The notes beneath the pieces are model-generated. The model did no database searches, was not told where the DNA came from, and saw only the letters and a program-made list of their open reading frames with translations. From Ectocarpus siliculosus (lineage: Eukaryota; Sar; Phaeophyceae; Ectocarpales; Ectocarpaceae), in assembly GCA_000310025.1 (NCBI GenBank), contig FN649149.1:480360-544359 (forward strand): DNA of 64,000 nucleotides, written 5' to 3'. A program made the position numbers and the translations under genes. How positions within the stretch are numbered: the first letter of the stretch is position 1; each line of letters begins with the position of its first letter. Shown one piece after another: positions 42,583 through 53,962 of this stretch.

Positions 42583-45284
42583 ATGGAAGCCCTCGACCTC
42601 AGCAGCTTTACTGAAGAGGATCGCCAAGCAATATCGGCGCACATCAAAGAGGAGGTGGAGAAGGGAATACAAGAGAAAATCAAGGAAACAGAAGAAAAGC
42701 GTCCCGCATCAGAGAGCGTGGACAAGCCCCCCGATGGAGGCGATCCCCGGCATGCTCGGCCGGCTGGAACAGCGTTGAACCCGCAACCTGAAGACCGGCC
42801 ACGATCGTTGGAGGACCGTCTCGTTGATTCTTTCGCGCGGGCAATGCGAAGGACCAACACCTCGGGGGAGGAAACCATGGAAGTCTTAGCCCCTAAGGAC
42901 ACCATCCGTGTTAGTCCTGTGATACATGTAGCCGCATTTACGGGTGTGTTCGATTCTAGTGGCGATGTCCAGGTCAGAGTACAGGTTTTTGAGAGCCAAT
43001 TTCGGATGTTGTTGCAACAAGAAGATTGCCTGAGCGCGATACAATCAGAAGAGACGATCAAGGTGGGGAAATCAGATGCAGACATTCCCAAACTGAAGGA
43101 GGAGTATGGTAGGAAGGCCGTAGAGAAGGCCATGAAGGCCTGGCAGTTAATACTGGCGGAAATTCAGGTTGCATCGATCGTTCCAGCCATTATCTCTAGT
43201 GGTTGCCCCACGGAATCATGGAGGATATTCCGAAACTAGTTTGAAGTGCACGCACACACCGAAAAGACTAGCCTCCAACTAGAGTGGCAAGAATTGGCGC
43301 AGAAGGTAGACCAACATCCCAAAGAGTACCTGTCGAGAGGGTGGGTGCTGAGGCAAAGATTATCGTCATGCGGCGTGATGATAACAACAGACATATCGTG
43401 CGCAACCTCCTCCCGGATTATGATGTATACACAGGTTTTCTCATGTCCGAGAATGGTCTGGAGAGTGAGAGGGTAGAACGAATCATAGTGAATGCTTGGG
43501 CGGAGATGGAGACGAGACGGAAGAAGAAGCAGGAGAGCGTGGGGGCTTACGCCCTCGTCACTGGCGGTGAGAACCGTAGTGGCGGGGGAGGGAACACGGG
43601 GGGACCAGGGCAGACGAGAGGACAACGGAGGACGGCAGCTTGGCAACAGCAGCAACAACCGCAGCAGCCACAGCAGCAGAATCAGCTGTACGTCAACCGG
43701 CAGCAACAGGTGTACCCGCCGCCGTACCCGCCTGAGATAACATATTGTGACCTCCACAACTCCTCGTCCCACAGCAACGAGGAGTGTCGCTGGCAGCGAG
43801 GTTGGGGAGGTCCCTCGGGCAGCCAAGATGCGAGATACGGCGGAAGGCACGGGCCCCAGCATGGGGGCCGGGGCTTTTCTGGAGGAGGACGTCATCAGCA
43901 GCAGGCGGCAGGAGGAAGACACGGTGGACGTGGCGCCACTCCCGGTGGATGCGGCAGAGGCCCTCCTCACCAGGGAGCACAAGGCAGCAACCTTCCCGCC
44001 TACCCCGTGCCTCAGCAGGGGTACGAATACAGCGCGTACCCTCCGAGCCTCTACCGCCCCCAAGGGAACGAGCCACCTATCCACGCAGCAGATCCGAGGA
44101 AGCGGTGCCAAAACTGCGGTGAGATGGGCCACAACCACATCTTCTGCCCTTCACGGGTGGATGTAGGCAGACCAGCCGGCCAGCCCGCAGCGCCCGCACC
44201 GCCCCGGCCCCCGGCCGCGGGATACAACACCCAGCGGCCCCCGTGGGCGCACTCCTACGGCCGGGCTAACGCCGCACAGCAGTACGGCGGGGGGGCGCAC
44301 GAGACAGGGGCGGCAGCAGGCACTTCAGCAGGAGCGGCGGCAGAAGCACAACAGCAACCGGTGATGCACGTGAGCGGCGTTTACCAAAATCCGGTAACGC
44401 ACGCGAGCGGCGTTTACCAGTACCCGCGCCAACAGCAGCAGCTGGAGTACCTTCCCCCCCCCGTGCAACAGCAGCAGCAGTCCATCCCCAACCCGTACGC
44501 TCCTCCGGCGCCTTCGACCGGAACGTCTCCATCGGCTGGTGGGGATTTGCATGCGTGTGTGGTGTGGGCTTTTCCACGTGAGCCAGAGAATGGTGTGCTG
44601 GTAGAGCGTAGGGTCGAAGGGTATGCCATGATGAACATGATAGATGAGAGTGTAGGAGATAAAACTTGGCTTGCAGACTCTGGTGCAACGAACCACACCA
44701 CAGGAGACCCTTGGTGCATGTACGATGTGGTGATTCCTCCCCCTGGTAGCGAGCGCGTGGTGATTGGAGATGGTAGGACGATGCCTGTACTTGGTATCGG
44801 GAGCCTGAACGTGAAGTTCCATAACGATAGGAGCGAGTTTTGCGTGAAGCTCACCAACGTGCGCCACATTGAGGGAATGGATTTTAATTTATTTTCGCTT
44901 CACAAGGCTATGGGGGGGCAACGCATTGCAATGGATGCTGTAGGCATTCACCTATTTGACGGAAATTTAACTTTTCCCCGTGGCGAGCGTGGTTCATCGT
45001 TGAGAGCCACTCGCCTGCTGCCAAATTACGCGACGCCCATTGCTGTGCCCGTGGTAACGCCGTTTCCCCCGCCCCCCCCTCGCTCTGCCGATTACGTTAG
45101 TGTGAGTGGTGTTGAATCTATGCATGAAATCCCCCGCATGCAGCCTTCCCCCCAAGGTGTAGCGTACGTGCCCCCTTCCTCGATGTCAACTGTCGCCAGC
45201 GCCGGCAGTGTAGTACCTCCAACGGTGTCTAGGTTCCCGCCCACGCAAGCAGTGTCGTGCATTCATCTGCTCCGAGGAGCATAG
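42583..45284 (+). pseudogene. Copia 2 Gag and protease (one stop, one frameshift)
   Basis: The first frame, 42583-43239, starts with ATG 74 bases after the LTR and gives an acidic, probably helical N-terminus (TEEDRQAISAHIKEEVEKG), then a copia-type Gag core. It ends in TAG, but the same frame continues with VHAHTEKTSLQLEWQEL, so the stop is internal. Near 43340 the reading shifts to a frame running to 45284, with DYDVYTGFLMS, a Gln/Gly/Pro-rich tract, a zinc knuckle CQNCGEMGHNHIFC (about 44107-44150) and the protease motif LADSGATNH (about 44670-44700). It then loses frame at about 45255. Function as in element 1. Confidence 0.9.
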
Positions 45285-46771
45285 TGCCAACCCCTGTCTC
45301 TGGTTTCCCGCCCGCTGCCAGCAGCGTAGTACCCTCTCCTGTGTCCGGTGTCCCGCCCGCTGCGAACAGCGTCGTTCCTCCGGCAATGTATGACCCCTCC
45401 CCCGCTGACAGGAGGGTGGTTTTTTCTTGCGCTCCTCAAGTGCCGCATGGAATGGAGTTGGTAGCTGTTCCCGGGCTGCCCTCGCCCGACGTCTCCGTTT
45501 TTCAAGAGAGTATTGATGATGATGACCGTGGGTGCATTCCGTTCACGGAGTAGGGAAATTACGAGTGGGCTGTGTACCTCTTGGAACAACGAGAAGAATC
45601 AGAAGACCCCCATGAATTTTTAGATATGATGTTTGAGTCTGGCTTTGCGCATGTCTTCGATGATGTTGCCTTTGCCGTCCCCGTCATGGCCCCGGGCAAG
45701 CGACCTTGTTCGGTGGGGAAACCCACCACCATTGTCGACATTAATCTTCTCCACGTCTCGTGTTCCCATGCGAATGAGTTTTTGTTGCGGGACCTTTCGA
45801 AGCAGCACGGCCTCCGCCTGACCGGTGTTCTGCAGCCTTGTGGTGGTTGCCTACAGGCGAAGGGGAAGAAGGCGGGCGTGCCCCATAAAATGGGCGCGCG
45901 CGCGAGCGGGCAGCACGATCTTTGGCACATCGATCTGTGTGGGCCCATGACGGCGTCGCTGGGGGGATCACTTTTCTTGATCATGTTCGTGGACAGTTTC
46001 TCGCGGTGGATGAAGCTGTACGGGATGAGGCGCAAGTCGGACACCCTCGCCTTCGTCAAGAAGTTCCTCGCCGACATGAGTGGCACCGGTGTTCCTCGTT
46101 CTTTCCGGATGGACAACGGGGGGGAGTTCCTCAGCCGCGACTTCATCGCCTTGTGCGACAACGCCGGCATCCACCGTACGTACACGGCGCCGGGCACTCC
46201 GCAACAAAATGGCCCGGCGGAGAGCGCGATCTGGCGCGTGAACAAGGCCGGCCACGCCGCTCGTCTCGAGGCATGCCGCCTGTTCCCCAAGGTCGACTTC
46301 ACCCGCATCCCTGGCTACGGGCGCGATGGCGAGCGACTTTGGCTAGAGTCGTGTCACTGGGCTGCCGGCGGCTTAAGCCGTTCCCCGTCCAAGGCAAACG
46401 TCGGGTACAAGTCGCCGCACGAGCTCTTCACCGGTCGCCCGCCCCCGCTCCAAATCGTCCCGTTCTTGCAGCCGGGGTACATGCGTGTGACGCGTGCGCG
46501 GAAGATGGACCCTCAGGCAGTGTTGTGCTGCTACCTCAACAACGGCGACAACCACCACGAATCGGCGGTAAAGGTCCTCAAGTTTGCGACGGGGCGCGTG
46601 TGCATGACGAACAACATTGTATGGGTCTCCGACCGCGCGCCGTTGCTGACCCCGCCACTGGAGCTGCCGGCGTCGGCGGGCGAGGGGGGGGATTCAGATG
46701 TCGCCGCCGCACCGACTTTTTTAATAGAGTACGTTGCACCGCCTCTCTTACCCCCCTCACCGTTCGCCTGA
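45257..46771 (+). pseudogene. Copia 2 integrase (two stops)
   Basis: After the shift at about 45255 the frame carries a PVSGFPPAASSVV-type short tandem repeat, a TAG at 45551-45553, and then integrase: His residues in VSCSHANEFLLRDL and Cys pair in CGGC (about 45755-45855); catalytic Asp in IDLCGPM (about 45930), Asp in MDNGGEFL (about 46110) and Glu in QQNGPAESA (about 46205-46230). YKSPHELFTGRPP is the usual copia block after the core. The frame closes at TGA 46769-46771 but continues in the same phase into the RT region, so it is one polyprotein cut by point stops. Confidence 0.9.
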
Positions 46772-49128
46772 ACCCCCACTTCACCCGCTGCCATATCCTC
46801 ACAGGCGCCGCCGGCAACTTCCACACCACCATCGCCGGCGGCGCCGTCTACCGCAGCCCCGCCACCGGTCACCACCACCGCGCCGCCTGCAACGCCGTTC
46901 GTCGCCGCGCCACCGTTCACCACCACCGCGCCGCCTCCAACGCCGTTGGCCGCCACGCCACCGTCCACCACCGCCGCTGCTCGGTCGGTAACACCGTCTC
47001 CCGCCCCCGTGCCTCCCGGTGCCGCGCCATCGACCAACATGCCGCCGCTCACTACGAGGACCATCCGTGAACTGGACGTGGGGCGCGGGGACATGAGGGT
47101 TTCTGGGCGCACAAGGTCAGCCGCTAAGGACCAAGGGGGGGGGCGGGCGTCGTCAATGCCGCCCCTCTCTGCCAGGACCAATCGAGAGCTGGACTTGGGA
47201 CGAGAGACGCGGGTGCCGGGGAGGTTGAGGGGTCGGAGAGTGCGTTTCCAGGATGAAGGGGCCGAGCGGTCGACGTCACCTGGCGGGAGCGGCGACGCTC
47301 CCGCCCACCGCTTCGGGCTTGTTTCCCTGCAGGACAAGACAACACTCCTGTCAACTCTCACCACTTGCAGCGTCGTCGATGGGGGGAGAAAAGAGATCTC
47401 GATTTCAACCAGAGGACATGATGGAGCGGAGCTGGGGGGGCGAGAGCGGGGGGGCACGAAAACAGAAGGACTGCGTGAAGAAGTCCCATTTGCGTGCGCC
47501 ACCTTACTTGCCTCCCGCGAGGACATTGATCGCGCGATGAGGGATTTAGATCCCCCGGAAGTGGCACCGGACTTGCCCCAGTGCTATGCTAGTGACTTGC
47601 ACGTGCCCAAAACGTATAGGGAGGCTGTGTCCTCTGAGCATGCTAATTTGTGGATAGCCTCTGTAGAGAGGGAGTTCAGAGGCCTGATCGAGGCTGGTAC
47701 CTTTGAGGAAGTATTGCAGAAACCAGAGAGTGTTATCAAGGCGAAGTGGGTGTTTGATTGGAAGCCTGATGAGTGTGGATGGCCAACTAGTGTGAAATCA
47801 CGGCTAGTAGCGAGAGGAGATATGCAACGAGTACATGTAGATTGTGGAGAGACGTATGCACCGACTATAGCGGTTTCTAGCGTTCGTTTATTGGCAGCGA
47901 TGGCGTGTGAGCAAAATCTTTCTCTCCGTCATTTTGACATCAAGCAAGCATTTGTTCAGTCGGATTTGGATGAGGATGTTTTCATGCGTCTGCCAGAAGG
48001 GTGTGATAGATTGTCAGGTATGATAGTGAAGTTGAACAAGAGTCTGTATGGCCTTAAGCAGGCATCAAGGAAATGGTATTCACACTTGGCGAGGTGTTTG
48101 GTTTGTTTGGGTTTTATTCAGTGCATGGCGGATAGGTGTGTGTGTGTGTTTCGGTTGATTGAGGAGGGAAGAGTGGTAGTAACTCTGGTGGTACATGTAG
48201 ATGATATATTTTCGATAGAAGAGGGGGAGAGGTGTGACCAGTTTGGCAGAGATCTCAACACCATGGTACCGGTGAAGAATCTTGGGGATTTGAGATGGTA
48301 TTCAGGATGCTTTTATGAGAGAGATTGGGATGCAGGGACTTTGAAGATCTCACAGCAGACGTACGCTGAAGAGTTGGGGATGGAGTCTGGAGTAGAGTAC
48401 GGGAAGGAAATCCCTCTTCCTGTAGGGTTGAAGCTTTCAGAGTTTGACCAAGATGAAGAAGTGGTATCAAGGCCTTTTCGTGAGCTGATAGGATCATTGA
48501 TGTGGCTGGCAACGCAAACGAGGCCAGATATCGCGAACGCAGTGAGAGCGGTAACACGGTACTGTGCTTCTCCCAAAGAGATTCATTGGAGAGCAGGTCT
48601 TGGTATTTTGGGGTATGTGGTAAGGACTAGTGACTTGGGTATTACATTCAGGAGGGGTAGTGTAGCAGGGTTGAGCATGGAGGTGTTCGCAGACGCAGAC
48701 TATGCAATAAGGCTGCCGATAGGAGGTCTGTGTCAGGAGGATTGGTGATGTGTGGAGGGGGATGTATTTCTTGGTTTTCAAGGACGCAGAAATGCGTTAC
48801 GTTGAGCACGACAGAGGCGGAGTATGTCTCTCTTGCGGATGTGATGAAGGAAGTGTTGTTTCTGAGGCAAGTATGGCGTTTCATGTTACCAGAAGCAGGT
48901 ATGCCGTGTATTCCGGTGTTCGAGGATAACCAGGGGGCTATTCAGTTGGCGCAGAACCCGATTAGCAACAGTAACTCGAAGCACATCGACGTAAGGCACC
49001 ACTTTATCAGGGATTTGGTACGCAGGAAGGAGATTTCGATTTTTCACGTGGAATCGGCGTATCAACATGCTGACTTCCTCACGAAGGCACTTCACGTGGG
49101 AAATTTCGAGTTTCATCAATCTTCGTAA
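46772..49128 (+). pseudogene. Copia 2 reverse transcriptase and RNase H (one frameshift)
   Basis: A Pro/Ala/Thr-rich linker (about 46772-47040) leads to RT: WVFDWKPDE, SRLVARGD, LRHFDIKQAFVQSDLDEDVF (about 47920-47985), LYGLKQASRKWY and the catalytic VHVDDIF box (about 48190-48215), where His replaces the common Tyr before VDD. RNase H begins VFADADYA (about 48685), where loss of one A near 48708 shifts the frame. It resumes as GGLVMCGGGCISW, LSTTEAEYVSLADVMKE, FEDNQGAIQLAQNP and KHIDVRHHFIRDL, ending at TAA 49126-49128. Confidence 0.9.
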
Positions 49129-49413
49129 TGAGTATGGATTAATATTTTGATGTTGGGGTTTATTTTGTGTGTGATCAAACAACTAGGGTGGCAACATTTT
49201 GCATTCTTGCCTATGGCTTTCTCAATGGATGGTGTTCTAGGCTGGGGGGCAATTAGTTCGCTGAAGTTCGAAGAAGTATAACTGGTATGATCGGGGATGG
49301 GTATTGATGTCTAGCCAAGAAGGCTATTGTTCTGGAGTTGAGTTGAGTTTATGATTTTATTTGCTTGTGTTTTGGAGTTATTGAGGATCGAAAAGGACAT
49401 GGCATGGTCACAA

Positions 49414-49423
49414 GCAGGGGGGC
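49414..49423 (+). promoter_or_regulatory. Polypurine tract of copia element 2
   Basis: GCAGGGGGGC lies directly before the TG of the 3' LTR. Confidence 0.75.
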
Positions 49424-49751
49424 TGATAGATATACTTGTAGCAATGCCAAATGGTTGATACGGAATGTTCCCATTGACTGATGTTGCGCGGAATAACGTA
49501 GGATTGTGTGGTACGTGGAATGTATTTCCAGGGTGTGCATGGTACCCCTGTTGTATACTGCGTCGCCCCCTCATTGATGGTGCGTGCGCGTGTGCGTGCA
49601 GTTCATGTGAGTTCCTGTTTTCATGTGAAGAAGAGGTCTATACCACAAACCCAGCACGTCTTTCCTCCTTGGCGCGAGCTCGCCGAGTTGCCGACACCCT
49701 ATTCAACAAACGTCTTGCGACAAGCTACCCCCAGTTCGGATCATCCTAACA
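49424..49751 (+). repeat. 3' LTR of copia element 2
   Basis: 328 bp, four substitutions relative to 42182-42509. Its last bases, CATCCTAACA, now lie directly upstream of the CAG that serves as acceptor for exon C of the KDZ-like gene. Confidence 0.95.
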
Positions 49752-49755
49752 GCAG

Positions 49756-50201
49756 GTGGAACGCCACAGCAACGAAGAACAATGGCATGTGCCCCCCAGA
49801 GTGAAAACGACGCTTGGATTGGTAAAGTTTATACCCAGTGCGGAATTTCACTTGTACTCTAGGAATGTGACGTACTTGTCCAGCCCTAGACAAACTCGAT
49901 CCGTATTCCCAACGCTTCACGTGCAGACGGCCGAGATGAGGACACTGAGAAGCATGTTAGACAAGAAGTACATCTGGGGACACCTAGTTTGCTCAGCGTC
50001 GTGTGGCTGTATTCTTGGGGCTGCGCCCCTGTGGGAGTCGGAGGGCATGGAGGAAGTACACCGTGCTCTGACAGAGATATTCCCGAATCCAGCGCTTCGA
50101 CCCCAGCTACTCATCTACGACTTGGCGTGCAGGCGCCGTACGTTCCTCGAGAACCATCCCGATGCAGGGGCGTGGGCAGGGACGCAGCTCGTGGTAGACA
50201 G
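49756..50201 (+). CDS. KDZ-like transposase, exon C
   Basis: Starts directly after the CAG at 49753-49755 in phase 0, as exon B requires, and runs 148 codons plus two bases to donor CAG|GTAGGT (GT at 50202-50203). The protein ends RPQLLIYDLACRRRTFLE and TQLVVDR, which fits the KDZ pattern of a YD-x-AC segment followed by a VDRFH motif. The Asp in IYDLAC is probably one of the catalytic acidic residues, by analogy with RNase-H-fold transposases. Confidence 0.72.
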
Positions 50202-50685
50202 GTAGGTGTGTCACGTCACCTACGTATCGTTTTTCATATCGCCTCTCGCGTACGAACATGTGGGGTACCACTGCATGCATATACATCGGCCTATGACATG
50301 GCTTCCGATTGCGCACCCAGCCGTAGGACACGGGGTGGTGGGGGTACATGCATAGTCATTTCCCTGGCTGCTTGTCCCGCGGTGAGGAATTCCATGCACT
50401 GCAGCTTTCGTCGTCCCAGACTGGCTCTCCTGTTCATTAACATAGTCTAGACTTTGCACGTCTAAGCGGGGTTTGGGCGTTGTTGCCAAAGCCCATTATC
50501 GTGGATGTCTAGGGTTGACCGTCGCGGTCGATTCCTAGAACGTTAGATGCCCCGGTAGCGTCCGGTGACTCCGATGTGTTCCTCTGCAGACTCAGTTGGT
50601 TCGTTCGCTATTATAATGTTCAACCGAAGCAAGAAACGCTAGCAATGCCTGTGGTTGCCACTCTGACATCGGCCACCCACGTCAG
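50202..50685 (+). other. Intron C of the KDZ-like gene
   Basis: 484 bases, GTAGGT...CACGTCAG. An alternative acceptor CTCTGCAG at about 50582-50589 also keeps the frame and would add about 33 residues, but only the acceptor at 50684-50685 brings VVDR directly before FHF. Confidence 0.6.
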
Positions 50686-50968
50686 GTTCCATTTCACTAC
50701 ACACACCGAGGGACACTGTTGGGAGTTCTGTAATCCAGAGAGACGAGACAACCCCCTTCTGTGGGAAGTCGACGACGCTGGACAAGAACGGTTCATGTGG
50801 AACTCCGCTACTGCGGAAAGTAACAACAGCTTTCTTTCCGGACTGGGGCCTGTCGTGAAGAGAATGCCCCGCGTGCTCGGTACATTCTGCGTGTTTACGA
50901 ACATGGTCGTGCACAACGAACTGCTGTTGACCGAGAAGCTCCAGGGGAAGCACCCACTGTTCCGTTGA
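50686..50968 (+). CDS. KDZ-like transposase, exon D (C-terminal)
   Basis: The first base completes the Arg codon from exon C and creates the VDRFHF motif at the junction, followed by TTHTEGHCWEFCNP and, further on, WNSATAESNNSFLSG. The layout FHF-x2-H-x5-C-x3-CNP and N-(S/T)-x3-E-x5-FLS is characteristic of KDZ and related CxC transposases, where the last Glu is thought to be catalytic. Ends at TGA 50966-50968 with HNELLLTEKLQGKHPLFR. No transposon ends were identified around the gene. Confidence 0.75.
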
Positions 50969-52651
50969 AAACACGTTACGTTGAAAACACGAACTGTACC
51001 GACGATCTCACTCCCGATGTGTACGAAACCACCGTTCGATACAAACCCCTTAAATGCGCCAGGGTGACGGTTTTGATTTTATGTTCAATAACGTTTCGTT
51101 GGATTCAACGGTCGGTGCGCGTAGACAACGTACGGCACGGCCTATGTCAGTAGTGTGCGAAAATGGACTACGGGATTATCATGGGTGTGTGTCGTTCTAT
51201 TTTCCCATTTCTGCGTCGCATGCTTACTGCCTGTGTGGTTTGTGATACCCGGGATCCTTATCTTCCCGAGGGTCCAAAAGTACGATAGTGTCTATCGGTT
51301 TGCTTTGCTTCCAACGGTCACGCATGCTCCCTTCACGTTTTGCCAAAAGGCCTATTATATATTAGGGGGGCGCGCGGCCACCCTGCACCCTGCCGATGTT
51401 TTGTTCAAATTTCCGACCAGCATTCCCGTCAGTGGGCACAGTGGGTGATGTTTTGGAGGGCCTGGGTGGCGAGGCTGGATAGACACCCAGCGAGCGTCGT
51501 TATGTCTCCATGCTGGTGGAGACGAAACAAGACTACGGGCATGGCCCCCGTATATACAGACAACCCGATAGATACGCGTCATTCTTAATGTGCACGTGTT
51601 GTACATCTTACCTGTTCAATCACCTTCTCCAAGGCCTGGATATGTGGCTTGTCTTTCCCAATGATAATTTACAGGGAGCCTTCTTACGCGACAGGTCGTT
51701 GTAGCCCTGAAGCAACTCCCCTAGCATTTTCACAATCTATATCACTCTGTAGAACTCTGGCCTACCGCGAAATAAGGGGCCCGTGGGCACACAACATCGG
51801 CGTCCACATCGAAGGAGGCATCACCGCACAGGCGAAGCTCGAAGGCTAACACCAAACAGAGAGGAAACGCTGCACACAACTCGGAAAAAACAAATACCTC
51901 GTATCATATGAACAACACTATCAATGTATCAGGACCACTTCCCTAGCACTGACGACCTGGTACGCAACGACCAGAAAACTACATTAGTACTGCCCCACAT
52001 ATGTTTGCAACTTTTGGAGACATGTGTATGAAACAAGACAAGGGCACGGGAGATATTCCGGACACATAGTCTAGACCCCGGGAGGGGGGAGAAAATCGGA
52101 AATTACCATTTATCGTCGAAAAAATATAGTACGGTTACAGTGTAGATGGATGGCACCCAAACATGTTTGACTCTCGCTACCCGTTCTGCATCTATCTCGT
52201 CGTAATCGACGCCGGCACGCACTGACCCAGTCGTGCTACGACGGGAACACACGGAACCAAGCAGCCTGCAGTAGTTCGCGTAGCGCCCAATATCTACGAA
52301 AGAAACCATACAGCAGTTATCGATCAAAGCTGGAAATCAATCCAACTCTTTTGGAGCAGGTCATTGACCACGTTTAACTTGGAACCACCTGCGTTGCAAT
52401 CTGGCCCTTGCTGCTTCTAGCACTGCACGACAGGGAACATAGTATCGCAAATCCACTCGTAGCGTTCGTCTTCTTACGTTTGACTATAATAGACCAATAG
52501 GCCACACGGTCGACTGGCGGGCTAGCGGCTGCTCCTCGATTCTCGTGGGGGTATGCATGAGAACATTGCGAAGACGACCCTGTATTGTACGGCGTGTCTG
52601 CCATCTCTCTGCGATCTCCACAACTACTCAGCGCCAGCGATAATGCAAACC
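50969..52651. other. No recognisable gene
   Basis: Short frames only on both strands. Probable 3' flank of the KDZ-like gene and unassigned DNA. No terminal inverted repeat matching the region upstream of 40339 was seen. Confidence 0.45.
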
Positions 52652-53164
52652 ATGCGAGGGTGGGACGCCGAAGCGTCGACGCGTCGGCGGAAAACCCGAG
52701 GATACATGGGGATATGTCCCCGCCCCCCCAAAATGGAACAAAATTACCCCGATTTTCGATTATGTAGAGTACAGTAGGCCTACCTAACTAACTGAGTGTC
52801 TTTAATTTGTGTTCACGACACTACGGCTTCGAAACGCATCTCACCTACCTCACTCGGCAATGGCTAGGTACCGGTTGGAAATGTTTTTCCCTTTCGCCTT
52901 CCTCCGCCCCTCCATTATCCGACGGTTCGCCAGGTCGGGACTGGCTGTGATGGGACACCCATTCATTGCTGAACGCGACGAGCTGGCGGTGGAGGCCGTC
53001 GGCGAGGTTGTTGTGCCCGGCCGTTTGGCTTCTCCCGCGGCTCTGCTGATGGGCGGAAAATGGCGTCCACCACTCACTTTTCTTTCGGCTTGGAGCAGAT
53101 GCACCTTGAGCCCGCCGTGTGATTCATCTCAATTATTATAACGGTAGTTTTTTCTTTTTTTAAA
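52652..53164. repeat. Unique segment of a duplicated element, copy 2
   Basis: Second copy of 29105-29675, from CATGCGAGGGTGGGACGC onward, with the same CCGACGCGTCGG palindrome and GGGGATATGTCCCC hairpin. It lacks the internal duplication near GGCTAGGTACCGGTTGG and one CATT unit. Confidence 0.88.
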
Positions 53165-53776
53165 ATATATTTTTCATGGAAACCCATGAAAAGTCCATGG
53201 AGCTCCATGGAACTTTTCATGAAACTCCTTGGACTTTCATGAAATATTTCATGGCATTNNNNNNNNNNNNNNNNNNNNNNNNNNNNNNNNNNNNNNNNNN
53301 NNNNNNNNNNNNNNNNNNATGGAGCTCCATGGACGTCCATGAAAATTTTCATGGAACTCCTTGGATTTCATATTTCATGGAATTCCAAGGAGTTCCATGA
53401 AACTTTTCATGGAAGTGAAAGGAGTTCCATGAAAAGATTATTGGAAGTCCATGGAACCCCGTGGAAACAAGTAAAAAGTTTATTGGAAGTCCAATGAAGC
53501 CCATGCACACATTTCATGGAAACCAATGTCGAACACAGCCAAGGCTCATTGTCGGCATTTATCAACCAAGTTGGCGTCACTAGAATATTTCTTGAACGTC
53601 CATGAAATGTTTCATAGACTTCCATGATGAAATATTTCATGGGCTTCCATGGACTTCCATGGACATGGTGTCATGGACTTCCATGGACTTCCATGAAACT
53701 TTTCATTTTTTCCATGAACTTCCATGGACTTCCATGAAACATTTCATGGAAGTCCATGGAAGTCCATGGACAGTGT
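53165..53776. repeat. CATG-palindrome array D with assembly gap
   Basis: Same array and interruption as 29676-30235, with CATG steps of 10, 11 and 12. Ends CCATGGAAGTCCATGGACAG, after which unrelated sequence begins. A run of 60 N (53259-53318) lies inside and is probably a nominal size. Confidence 0.88.
53259..53318. other. Assembly gap (60 N)
   Basis: Sixty unknown bases inside the CATG array. The duplicated copy at 29676-30235 suggests only array sequence is missing. Confidence 0.99.
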
Positions 53777-53962
53777 TCGAATTCCCTGCTGTTCCCGGCC
53801 CACGAAGGCCTAAGAAACACACCTTGATCGCACATATCTTCGAGACGCGTTCACACACGACCCCACCGGCACATCTACACACCAGTCCACGCGCGAATAG
53901 GCCACCGCCGGCCGATTGCACGTCACTGGCACCAAAGGAGGGGCTATGTATAATCGCACTGC

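Larger units (their letters stand above)
42177..49756 (+). mobile_element. Ty1/copia retrotransposon 2 inserted at a splice acceptor
   Basis: Target duplication GCAGG (42177-42181 and 49752-49756), 5' LTR 42182-42509, coding region 42583-49128, purine tract and 3' LTR 49424-49751. The LTRs differ at four of 328 positions (98.8% identity). Gag, protease, integrase, RT and RNase H are all present, but the frame has about three stops and three frameshifts. It belongs to a different copia family from element 1, with a longer Gln/Pro-rich Gag and no shared LTR sequence. Confidence 0.95.

Noticed and set aside
43236..44138. 300-codon minus-strand frame
   Set aside because: Antisense shadow of the GC-rich Gag of copia element 2.
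46531..47526. 331-codon minus-strand frame
   Set aside because: Antisense shadow of the Pro/Ala/Thr-rich linker of copia element 2.
50576..50685. Acceptor CTCTGCAG near 50589 as the start of the last KDZ exon
   Set aside because: It keeps the frame but places 33 residues inside the conserved VDR-FHF motif; the acceptor at 50684-50685 restores the motif. It may be used as an alternative site.
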